Origin: Clostridia bacterium
GTDB taxonomy: Bacteria > Bacillota > Clostridia > Christensenellales > UBA1242
NCBI GenBank assembly: GCA_017650795.1
Contig: JAGCEE010000275.1
Coordinates: 1 to 60,302, forward strand
Reading direction: 5' to 3'
Length of the DNA stretch: 60,302 nt
Part shown: piece by piece, positions 54,063 to 60,302 of the stretch
Layout of the letters: each line of letters starts with the position of its first letter
Position numbering within the stretch: the stretch's first letter is position 1
Translations under genes and position numbers: made by a program
Notes under the pieces: generated by a model
Told to the model about the DNA's origin: nothing
Seen by the model: the letters and a program-made list of their open reading frames with translations, nothing else
Database searches by the model: none

Positions 54063-54491
54063 ATGAATAATGAATATAATGATTATTTAATATTGTCACC
54101 GTCCAAAATGGAAGAGGTCGCAAAAAGGTATAATGAAGAAATAAGAAAGAACAGAGCGGAAGAAAATTGTGAATGTAAAATTACCAACGGCGAGTTTTAT
54201 GATGCTTGTGCTCAACTTATTCATACCCTTTTAATATTAAAAAAGTATCTATTACGCAAACGAAAAAAAGATTTAAGAATTGATGCAATAAAAGATGCAA
54301 TAGATATGCTTATGGATATCGATGAGCATATTGATAGAAAAAAAATAAAAATGGTAAAGAATTATAATGAGGCAGTTAGGATTTGTTTTAGCTGTCTTTC
54401 ACTAATGCTAGATATTTCAACAAAAGAGGAAAATAATAAAACAACAAAAATGCTAACACAAATATTTAAATGTTTGATTGTTTTATTGTAG
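54063..54491 (+). CDS. Protein of unknown function, 142 residues
   Basis: I do not recognise this protein. It is 142 residues and looks all-helical, with a charged N-terminal half (EEVAKRYNEEIRKNRAEEN), a basic KKYLLRKRKKDLR segment and a long C-terminal helix with three Cys. No signal peptide or clear membrane helix is seen. There is no convincing Shine-Dalgarno site; TATAAC ends seven bases before the ATG, but the hexamer is weak. It is divergent from spo0A and precedes another unknown gene. Codon use matches its neighbours, so I accept it as real with caution. Confidence 0.55.
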   Translation: MNNEYNDYLILSPSKMEEVAKRYNEEIRKNRAEENCECKITNGEFYDACAQLIHTLLILKKYLLRKRKKDLRIDAIKDAIDMLMDIDEHIDRKKIKMVKNYNEAVRICFSCLSLMLDISTKEENNKTTKMLTQIFKCLIVLL

Positions 54492-54519
54492 GTTGATTGC
54501 TTTAATAAAAAAAACACTC

Positions 54520-54560
54520 TTGACATTTACCGATATAAAAAGTAAACTAATATCAGTAAA
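54520..54560 (+). promoter_or_regulatory. Promoter with overlapping inverted repeat
   Basis: TTGACA (54520-54525), a 17-base spacer and TAAACT (54543-54548) form a promoter. An inverted repeat TTTACCGATAT (54526-54536) / ATATCAGTAAA (54550-54560), with one mismatch and a 13-base gap, covers the spacer and -10. It is a good operator candidate. Confidence 0.65.
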
Positions 54561-54584
54561 ATACAAAAGGAGATTAAATGACAT

Positions 54585-55058
54585 ATGGAACCAGAACTAG
54601 TAGATTTTGCAGAGCAACCTCAGGAAGTTTATGATAATTTTTATCTTATGTTTTATGATACATTTTTATATTCAAAAGAAAAATATGATGATTTTATAAA
54701 CAAGTTTAATTCACTCCTTGCAAAATATCAAAATAATCCCGATAAGTACGCATTGGTTATTTTGGATTTATCTAGCTTTTTTAAGCAAAGATGTACAAAA
54801 GAAATAGAACGTGAAACTATGCCTGCTTTAATTGATATTTTAAAATATGTTTATACATTGTACAATAAAGATAAAAATATATTTATGAAATGCATAACAT
54901 GTGGTAAAAGAAACTTTTTAAACTACATGAATTTATTAGTAGATCTTAAATGCAGCGAAAACGAGGCCGAAACTTTATCTATAAAAGAAAAAATCAAAAA
55001 AGTAGAACAAGAAATGGCGAATTTTAGAGCCATTGCTTTAAAAGGAAAAATCCAATAA
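54585..55058 (+). CDS. Protein of unknown function, 157 residues
   Basis: I do not recognise this protein. It is 157 residues, mainly helical, acidic at the N-terminus (MEPELVDFAEQPQEVYDNF) with one CITCGKRNF pair in the middle and a C-terminal coiled-coil-like stretch (EKIKKVEQEMANF). It follows a promoter with an overlapping operator-like repeat and ends at a strong terminator, so it is a regulated single gene. The AAAGGAG site is 12 bases from this ATG but only 5 from an out-of-frame ATG at 54578 that opens an 18-codon ORF. That short ORF may tune translation. Confidence 0.65.
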   Translation: MEPELVDFAEQPQEVYDNFYLMFYDTFLYSKEKYDDFINKFNSLLAKYQNNPDKYALVILDLSSFFKQRCTKEIERETMPALIDILKYVYTLYNKDKNIFMKCITCGKRNFLNYMNLLVDLKCSENEAETLSIKEKIKKVEQEMANFRAIALKGKIQ

Positions 55059-55072
55059 TTTTTCAAAGTATT

Positions 55073-55103
55073 AAAACTCCGATTGTTAATCAATCGGGGT
55101 TTT
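55073..55103 (+). terminator. Terminator after the 157-residue protein gene
   Basis: A 13-bp stem (55073-55085 with 55091-55103, one G-U pair) with a 5-base loop and a T run. Confidence 0.88.
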
Positions 55104-55226
55104 ATTTTTTGCTTTTGACAATGTGTTAAATTATGTGTTTTTGTTTAATATATACACCATAAATTTTTATAGTTATTTGACACCACAATGGCTGTTATGA
55201 TAATATTTTTATTATAAGGAGAGGCA

Positions 55227-56336
55227 ATGGCATACAAGGCACTTTACAGAAAATATAGACCAAAAACATTTGATGATGTTGTGGGCCAAGAGCATATTAC
55301 AACAACACTAAAACACCAAGTCATGACAGGCAACATTGGCCATGCCTATCTTTTTACAGGCAGTCGTGGAACCGGAAAAACTAGCACTGCAAAAATATTT
55401 GCAAAGGCGGTTAATTGTCCAAATTTGGTTAATGGTGAACCATGTAATAATTGCGATATTTGCAAAAGTGTTGATGATGGAAGTAGTGTCGATGTTTTAG
55501 AAATGGATGCCGCTTCAAACAATAGAGTAGACGAAATTAGAGATATAAGAGAAAAGGTTAAATTTTTGCCGGTTGGTGGAAAATATAAAGTATATATTAT
55601 AGATGAAGTTCATATGCTTACCGACCAAGCATTTAATGCACTACTTAAAACACTAGAAGAGCCACCAGAACATGTTATATTTATTTTAGCAACAACCGAG
55701 GCGCATAAACTTCCAGCGACAATACTCTCTCGTTGCATGCGTTTTGATTTTAGGTTAATTGATGTTCCAACGCTTTCAAAACTAATTGGAAACATATTTG
55801 ATAAAGAACAAATAAAATATACAAACGAGGCACTTCGTCTTATTGCACTGGCTGGCGAAGGGAGTTGCCGAGATACAATATCTATTGCAGATTGTGTCGC
55901 ATCATTTAGTCAAAACGATATAACGGTAGAAAGTGCCATGAGGGTTTTGGGTGCAAGCGATACCGAGGTGTTTGTTAAATTATATGATGCCATTGGTAAA
56001 AAGAATATTAAAGACGCTTTTGAAATTTTGCAAAATACATTTGATAGTGGTAAAAACTTAACGGTTTTTGCAAAGAACTGCACGCTTCATGCAAGAAACT
56101 TGCTTGTTATGAAAAATTGTCCCGATAGCGAGGAGATGTCGTCTCTTACTCAAAAAACACAAGACTTATTAAAAACACAAGCAAAAAGTTTTGAAAATAG
56201 CGACCTTATGGAATATATGAAAATCTTTTCGTCAATAGAGGCAGAAATAAAATATGCCCTATCGCCTAAAACTTTAATAGAAACGGCAGTTATAACTGCA
56301 ATAACCAAAGACGATAGTCAAAAAAAAACTAAATAA
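55227..56336 (+). CDS. dnaX: DNA polymerase III gamma subunit (dnaX first frame)
   Basis: This 369-residue ATPase is the clamp-loader subunit. It has MAYKALYRKYRPKTFDDVVGQEH, Walker A GSRGTGKTST, a zinc site of four Cys (CPNLVNGEPCNNCDICKS), Walker B VYIIDEVHML, the SRC motif and domain III. The frame ends at TAA 56334 right after nine A residues (56320-56328), giving a product of gamma size. The following frame encodes a tau-like C-terminus. GGAG seven bases before the ATG gives a normal start. It heads dnaX-ybaB-recR. Confidence 0.95.
   Translation: MAYKALYRKYRPKTFDDVVGQEHITTTLKHQVMTGNIGHAYLFTGSRGTGKTSTAKIFAKAVNCPNLVNGEPCNNCDICKSVDDGSSVDVLEMDAASNNRVDEIRDIREKVKFLPVGGKYKVYIIDEVHMLTDQAFNALLKTLEEPPEHVIFILATTEAHKLPATILSRCMRFDFRLIDVPTLSKLIGNIFDKEQIKYTNEALRLIALAGEGSCRDTISIADCVASFSQNDITVESAMRVLGASDTEVFVKLYDAIGKKNIKDAFEILQNTFDSGKNLTVFAKNCTLHARNLLVMKNCPDSEEMSSLTQKTQDLLKTQAKSFENSDLMEYMKIFSSIEAEIKYALSPKTLIETAVITAITKDDSQKKTK
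56320..56328 (+). promoter_or_regulatory. A9 slippage site in dnaX
   Basis: Nine A residues end the gamma frame six bases before its stop. Loss of one A (or gain of two) in the mRNA, or a +1 shift, would join codon 367 directly to the tau-domain frame, which is open from the A run onward, and give a 495-residue product. Confidence 0.7.
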
Positions 56337-56715
56337 TATAAAAAGGGTAAACAATTTAGTTGTGACAAACACCAATAATAGTCAAAATATTGCAAAACAA
56401 TCGCCAAGGGATATTTGGGGTAAAGTAATAATATATTTAAGAGAGCATCATGCAGTTGCCCTTCATATAGCCTGTGGCGACATTACAGATGTTGATTTTA
56501 TAGACGATAAGTTTATAATTAGGACGGCGGAAGATTTTATATATCAACTATTAGAAAATGAAGATAATAAAAAAGAATTATATTCTGCATTTAATAGTCT
56601 TGGCATAAAAGATATAGAGATTATTAAAAAAGAAAAAACATTTACAAAAGCTCAAATTGATTTAAAAATATTAAGAGAAAAATTTGGGGATTTGTTAGAA
56701 ATAGAAGGAGAATAA
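56329..56715 (+). CDS. dnaX: Tau-type C-terminal domain of DnaX, in the shifted frame
   Basis: This 128-codon open frame continues from the A9 run with no stop. If translated alone it could start only at GTG 56362 (117 residues), 14 bases from the nearest GGG. Its sequence (SPRDIWGKVIIYLREHHAVALHIACGD, then VDFIDDKFIIRTAEDFIYQLL) has the pattern of the domain that follows gamma in Firmicutes DnaX (tau), which contacts the polymerase. I therefore annotate it as the second part of dnaX rather than a new gene. It ends one base before ybaB. Confidence 0.75.
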   Translation, partial: LNNIKRVNNLVVTNTNNSQNIAKQSPRDIWGKVIIYLREHHAVALHIACGDITDVDFIDDKFIIRTAEDFIYQLLENEDNKKELYSAFNSLGIKDIEIIKKEKTFTKAQIDLKILREKFGDLLEIEGE

Positions 56716-56716
56716 T

Positions 56717-57049
56717 ATGAACGGATATAGAGGTGGTTTTGGCGGTGGTTTTGGTGGCGCAAATTTGCAAAACCTAATGCGTCAAGCGCAAAAAATGCAA
56801 GAGGATATGCAAAAGAGCAAAGAGGAAATAGAGAATACTGATTTTACTGCAAGCGTTGGTGGAGGAATGGTTAGTGTTGTTATTGGCGGAAATCGACGAG
56901 TAAAAAGAATAGACATAAAACCAGAAGTTGTTGACCCTGATGATATAGAAATGTTAACCGACTTAATTTCTGCCGGCGTAAATGATGCACTTGCTCAAAT
57001 AGAACAAGCCGAAAAAGACAAACTTCCTCAAATGCCGGCGGGGTTTTAA
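56717..57049 (+). CDS. ybaB: YbaB/EbfC nucleoid-associated protein
   Basis: This 110-residue YbaB/EbfC protein is a DNA-binding dimer found beside dnaX and recR in most bacteria. It has a Gly-rich N-terminus (GYRGGFGGGFGGANLQNLM), the conserved LMRQAQKMQEDMQK helix and the GGGMVSVVIGGNRRVKRI core. It starts one base after the tau-domain frame and ends three bases before recR. Confidence 0.95.
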   Translation: MNGYRGGFGGGFGGANLQNLMRQAQKMQEDMQKSKEEIENTDFTASVGGGMVSVVIGGNRRVKRIDIKPEVVDPDDIEMLTDLISAGVNDALAQIEQAEKDKLPQMPAGF

Positions 57050-57052
57050 TAT

Positions 57053-57643
57053 ATGTCAAAATTAGAAAGTTTAGAGCGATTGGTAAATGCATTTAGGTCG
57101 CTTCCGGGTGTAGGTTATAAAACTGCCCAAAGATACGCATACAGCATATTAGCAAAACCAGAAGAAGAAGTAAAAGCATTTTCGGATGCCATGCAAGATG
57201 CAAAACATTTAATTAAGTTTTGTGAAGAATGTGGGAATTTTAGCGAAACAAAAATTTGTGAAAACTGCATGAAAAATTCTGCCGAAGTAATATGCGTTGT
57301 TGCAGAGCCAAAAGATGCAATTATAATGGAAAAACTAAAAAACTTTAATGGTGCGTTGCATGTTCTGCACGGTTGTATTAACCCACTTGAGCATAAATCT
57401 CCAAATGATATTAGAATAAAAGAATTAGTTGCCCGAGTGCAAAAACATAAGACCAAAGAAGTTATTATGGCAACCAATCCAGATGTTGCTGGCGATACCA
57501 CTGCCTATTATATTGCAGAATTATTAAGGCCTCTTGGCGTAAAAGTGACAAGAATTGCTCAGGGTGTTTCTATGGGCACAGATCTTGAATTTGCCGATGA
57601 GGTGACATTAAATAGAGCATTGGAATTAAGAAATGATTTATAA
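57053..57643 (+). CDS. recR: Recombination mediator RecR
   Basis: This 196-residue RecR protein aids RecF/RecO in loading RecA at gaps. The helix-hairpin-helix (FRSLPGVGYKTAQRYAY), a four-Cys zinc finger (CEECGNFSETKICENC), the Toprim VICVVAEPKDAIIME and the C-terminal LARxxQGVSMGTDLEFADE pattern (RIAQGVSMGTDLEFADE) are all present. It is the last gene of the dnaX-ybaB-recR operon. Confidence 0.97.
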   Translation: MSKLESLERLVNAFRSLPGVGYKTAQRYAYSILAKPEEEVKAFSDAMQDAKHLIKFCEECGNFSETKICENCMKNSAEVICVVAEPKDAIIMEKLKNFNGALHVLHGCINPLEHKSPNDIRIKELVARVQKHKTKEVIMATNPDVAGDTTAYYIAELLRPLGVKVTRIAQGVSMGTDLEFADEVTLNRALELRNDL

Positions 57644-57711
57644 TGAATTTAAAAAAAATAATTACTTCAAAATAGTATTAAATTAAAATTTAAAAAAATA
57701 ATAAAATATGA

Positions 57712-57750
57712 AAAAATAAGGCTTTTTAAATTATTTTAGGCCTTATTTTT
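57712..57750. terminator. Bidirectional terminator
   Basis: A 10-bp stem (57712-57721 with 57741-57750) with a long AT-rich loop between convergent recR and spoIIE. The rest of 57644-57855 is AT-rich with no gene seen. Confidence 0.7.
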
Positions 57751-57855
57751 ATTTATAATTTTTTAAAAATATTTTTTATAAAAAAATATTAGCATTGGCT
57801 TTTTAATAAAAACAAAATGGTTTGTATTCAATAATATTTTTTTTGGTGCAAAATA

Positions 57856-60156
57856 TTATTTTTCAAACACTTTTACAACAATAACACTCATATCATCTTT
57901 TGCAACGTTATTAGAGAGCTCTAATGCCTTATTTATTATTTCATCGGCAACAGCTTTTGGTGTTGTTGCGGTTATGTTATTTATAAAATCCGACAAATAT
58001 TCTAGTGAAGGAAAACTATCTGTAATCCCATCTGTCATAATAATAATCTTATCGCCACTACTTAAATAGTTTTGACTGATTTTGCTTTCTGCATTTTGGA
58101 CAATGCCAAGAGGAAGCGAACTTAAATTTACAACTTCTATTGTTTCTTTATGTTTAATAAAGCTTTCTGGCGCACCCATTTTTATAAAATCAGCAAGACC
58201 GCTATTTGTGTCAACTACACAAAGGTCTAATGCACTAAACACATCGTCTTTTCCAATACTTAGTAATTTGTTTACACTAGATAATATTATTTCCCTATCA
58301 AAACCAGCTTTAAAAAAATTTTCAATAAGTCCAATTGCGGTTGAACTCGTCTTTTCTGCAAGAAGTCCACTCCCCATTCCGTCGCACAAAGCAAAAAGGT
58401 ATTTGCCACCTTTAATTTTTATTATCGAATAGCAATCGCCACTTTTGTAAGAGCCTGTTTTTGTTTTTGTTGATACAGCAAAGACAACATCATATTTTGG
58501 AGCCGTTTTTAGTGTTAATAAATCCCAACCTGCACGAGAACTAGCACTTTCGGAAATTACCTCCATTTTTTGATTACATATTTTACTAATTACTTTAACT
58601 ATTCCCCCTCGTTTGCTATCACTTGATCTAACACAAATTGTGACCGACTTTGTATTATCGGCATCATCAAAAACAAGAGCATCCGAGCAAATAATATTGT
58701 TGTAAGTAAGTTCGTCTAAAATCTTTTTTTCTTTTCCTTGCTCAAATTTAACCCCATATGCAACCTCTTGTGATAAATCATGCATTATCTCACTAACTCC
58801 CAAAAATTGTTCTGCCAAAAGAACCCTACTGGCATCAATATTATTAACTAGTCCTGCATAGTTTTTATATTGGTCTACCAAATCGTTTGTTGTGCTTAAT
58901 ATTCCGTTTAATCGTTCACACTTTCCGGCAAAATTGCTAGGAATATCCAAAAGTGTAATCCTGCCTTTATTAAAACCAATTTCAATTATGTTTTTTAATG
59001 AATTGTTTGTGTCTAGGGCTTGAAAATTATGACATTTATTAAATGCAACACAGTTTTTACAATTCTTTAATCGCAGTTCATTCAAAGCCATTTTTTTGGC
59101 ATTGTTTTGGTTTATTCCACTACTTATCATTCCCCTATACACTCTGTTCATTTCACTAAAAACATCAGAGAGTTCATTTAACCTAAACTTCAACATCTCT
59201 CGATTGCGATTTATTACACTTTGTTGTGTCATGCAAGATAAGGTGCTTGTAAAGTCGGTTCCTATTTTATCTAATACTTTGCATGGTATTAAAATATAAA
59301 TAAGGCTAGCCACAATAACCGGGATTACAGAAAAAACCGAAAGGTTTTCTGGATACATTAAATACAAACTTACGGCGCAATCAACGGCAATTATAGAAAT
59401 AATAGATATGTATTTATATTTTGTTTTAAATACACATAGCGATAATCCATAAATAACAAAAAGTGATAAAAATTCCGGGCTGTTTGTCGCAAGCAAACTA
59501 CCCATGCCAAAAGAAAGAGAAACAAGCAAAATTGTTGTAAAGTTTGTGGTATATGAAAGTAATAAAAGCACTAGCACGCCAACAAACTTTATTAAGCTAA
59601 TTTCAAAAAAAACTATTTGGCTAAGGCCTGTTGCGATTGCAGTTGCAAACAAAAAGGCGCAGATTATTTCCAAAACGGTAAACCTTCCACATATTCCTCT
59701 AACACAAAATGCTTCAAATATTTTTATGCATGCCAGCATAAATAATAGTTCCAACACAAATTCGGCGATGCTTGCATAAAGATTATAATTTAAATAGTAT
59801 GTTTGAATAAATACCATTGGCAAATTATAAATAAAGGCATATACGAATAAATGGATATATCTTAATGGTTTTTTAATTTTGTAATGTATAAAATATATAA
59901 AGGCAAATAATGTACACATTATTGTGTTTCCAAGTAGTAAATATGGTGAAAAATTACACAAATAAGAAGCCAATAAAAATGATAAACCAAGCCCAACAAT
60001 ATTTTGATTACACCAAACTAATGCAAAAAATATTCCAATAGAAAATGGGAAAACAATGCCACCAATGTTTGCTAAAAATGACACATAAAAAAGTACAAAA
60101 AAAATAGTAAATTTAAAAACAATATTTAGTTTATTTTTTCTAGATAAAAAATTCAT
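57856..60156 (-). CDS. spoIIE: Stage II sporulation protein E
   Basis: This 766-residue SpoIIE is the membrane phosphatase that activates sigma F in the forespore. The first half is a chain of about ten hydrophobic segments (about 15-300). A cysteine cluster follows (LKNCKNCVAFNKC), then a regulatory region and a PP2C-type phosphatase domain with FALCDGMGSGLLAEKTSS and IIIMTDGITDSF as metal-binding sites. AAGGG before the ATG supports the start. Its presence argues for true endospore formation. In Bacillus, divIC and yabR lie upstream. Confidence 0.95.
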   Translation of the reverse strand: MNFLSRKNKLNIVFKFTIFFVLFYVSFLANIGGIVFPFSIGIFFALVWCNQNIVGLGLSFLLASYLCNFSPYLLLGNTIMCTLFAFIYFIHYKIKKPLRYIHLFVYAFIYNLPMVFIQTYYLNYNLYASIAEFVLELLFMLACIKIFEAFCVRGICGRFTVLEIICAFLFATAIATGLSQIVFFEISLIKFVGVLVLLLLSYTTNFTTILLVSLSFGMGSLLATNSPEFLSLFVIYGLSLCVFKTKYKYISIISIIAVDCAVSLYLMYPENLSVFSVIPVIVASLIYILIPCKVLDKIGTDFTSTLSCMTQQSVINRNREMLKFRLNELSDVFSEMNRVYRGMISSGINQNNAKKMALNELRLKNCKNCVAFNKCHNFQALDTNNSLKNIIEIGFNKGRITLLDIPSNFAGKCERLNGILSTTNDLVDQYKNYAGLVNNIDASRVLLAEQFLGVSEIMHDLSQEVAYGVKFEQGKEKKILDELTYNNIICSDALVFDDADNTKSVTICVRSSDSKRGGIVKVISKICNQKMEVISESASSRAGWDLLTLKTAPKYDVVFAVSTKTKTGSYKSGDCYSIIKIKGGKYLFALCDGMGSGLLAEKTSSTAIGLIENFFKAGFDREIILSSVNKLLSIGKDDVFSALDLCVVDTNSGLADFIKMGAPESFIKHKETIEVVNLSSLPLGIVQNAESKISQNYLSSGDKIIIMTDGITDSFPSLEYLSDFINNITATTPKAVADEIINKALELSNNVAKDDMSVIVVKVFEK

Positions 60157-60214
60157 AAAACAACCCTTATGTATTGTTTTATAATTTTAATTTATTCTTA
60201 AAAAATAAATAAAA

Positions 60215-60245
60215 AAGAAATGTGAATATTTTTGTCACATTTCTT
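60215..60245 (-). terminator. Terminator of the gene at the right edge
   Basis: An 11-bp perfect stem AAGAAATGTGA / TCACATTTCTT (60215-60225 with 60235-60245), followed on the minus strand by a T run. Confidence 0.75.
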
Positions 60246-60263
60246 CTAATTTAAAAGAAAAGA

Positions 60264-60302
60264 TTATTTTTTTTCTGCAAGCAAATCCCTAATTTGTTTT
60301 AA
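60264..60302 (-). CDS. C-terminal end of a gene cut by the window
   Basis: The last 12 codons of a minus-strand frame read LKQIRDLLAEKK, then stop, and a terminator hairpin follows. Too little is visible to name it. Its place upstream of spoIIE would fit divIC or an S1-domain gene, but that is only a guess from gene order in Bacillus. Confidence 0.35.
   Translation of the reverse strand, partial: LKQIRDLLAEKK

Noticed and set aside
56362..56715. Separate new gene starting at GTG 56362
   Set aside because: The open frame extends upstream to the A9 run, the GTG has poor ribosome-site spacing, and the protein reads as the tau domain of DnaX.
1..60302. CRISPR arrays, insertion sequences, rRNA genes
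   Set aside because: No regularly spaced repeats, transposase frames, terminal inverted repeats or rRNA sequence were seen on either strand.

Overview
The window is AT-rich chromosomal DNA (roughly 30% G+C by eye) from a low-GC, endospore-forming Firmicute, most likely an uncultured Clostridia-type gut bacterium. The evidence is the Firmicutes-type large SRP RNA with an Alu domain, the sporulation genes spo0A, sigH and spoIIE, AddAB in place of RecBCD, WhiA, two DegV proteins, and the Bacillus-like order mrnC-rlmB-sigH. I see no insertion sequence, prophage, rRNA operon or CRISPR array. Almost every gene is core, but the classical origin-proximal cluster is broken up: rpmH-rnpA-yidD-yidC-jag lie at 0.2-2.9 kb, dnaA at 13-14.6 kb, rsmG-mnmG at 31.5-34.1 kb and dnaN at 36-37 kb.

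Layout. 0.2-2.9 kb (-): rpmH, rnpA, yidD, yidC, jag from one TTGACA-N17-TATACT promoter. 3.1-12.8 kb: a HEPN-like/CBS protein, two tandem zinc membrane peptidases, a DegV protein, an XRE-family membrane regulator, two envelope proteins, a YfcE-type phosphodiesterase and a MacB/FtsX-type ABC protein. 13.1-14.9 kb: tRNA-Glu(CUC), dnaA and an RNHCP zinc protein. 15.0-22.6 kb: a 2517-residue anchored surface protein. 22.9-24.9 kb: an orphan VirD4/TraG-like coupling ATPase. 25.1-29.3 kb: a divergent leucyl-tRNA synthetase, an unknown protein and a second DegV. 29.4-35.7 kb (-): sigH, rlmB, mrnC, a DnaA-box region, rsmG, mnmG, gpmI. 35.8-43.8 kb: a structured element, dnaN, then divergent addB-addA. 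43.8-45.7 kb: a second DnaA-box region, a small Smr-like gene, SRP RNA and tlyA. 45.8-53.8 kb (-): an unknown gene, then murB-PHP-whiA-dnaE (transcribed right to left) and spo0A. 54-57.6 kb (+): two unknown genes, then dnaX-ybaB-recR. 57.9-60.2 kb (-): spoIIE, and at the right edge the last codons of another gene.

Three signals stand out. (1) dnaX is split at a run of nine A residues at the end of the gamma-length ORF, and the tau C-terminal domain continues in another frame. This is the layout expected for slippage-made gamma and tau. (2) At least nine genes have a good sigma-A-type promoter whose -10 hexamer ends only 5-7 nt before the start codon and have no Shine-Dalgarno sequence. They look like leaderless mRNAs, and they head operons whose inner genes do have Shine-Dalgarno sites. 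(3) The LeuRS-family protein has substitutions in both its leucine-pocket segment and its TTRPDT editing motif. In addition, spo0A carries a one-base frameshift in its receiver domain, which is either a loss of sporulation or a sequence error.

All functional calls come from reading protein motifs and gene order. No database search was run.
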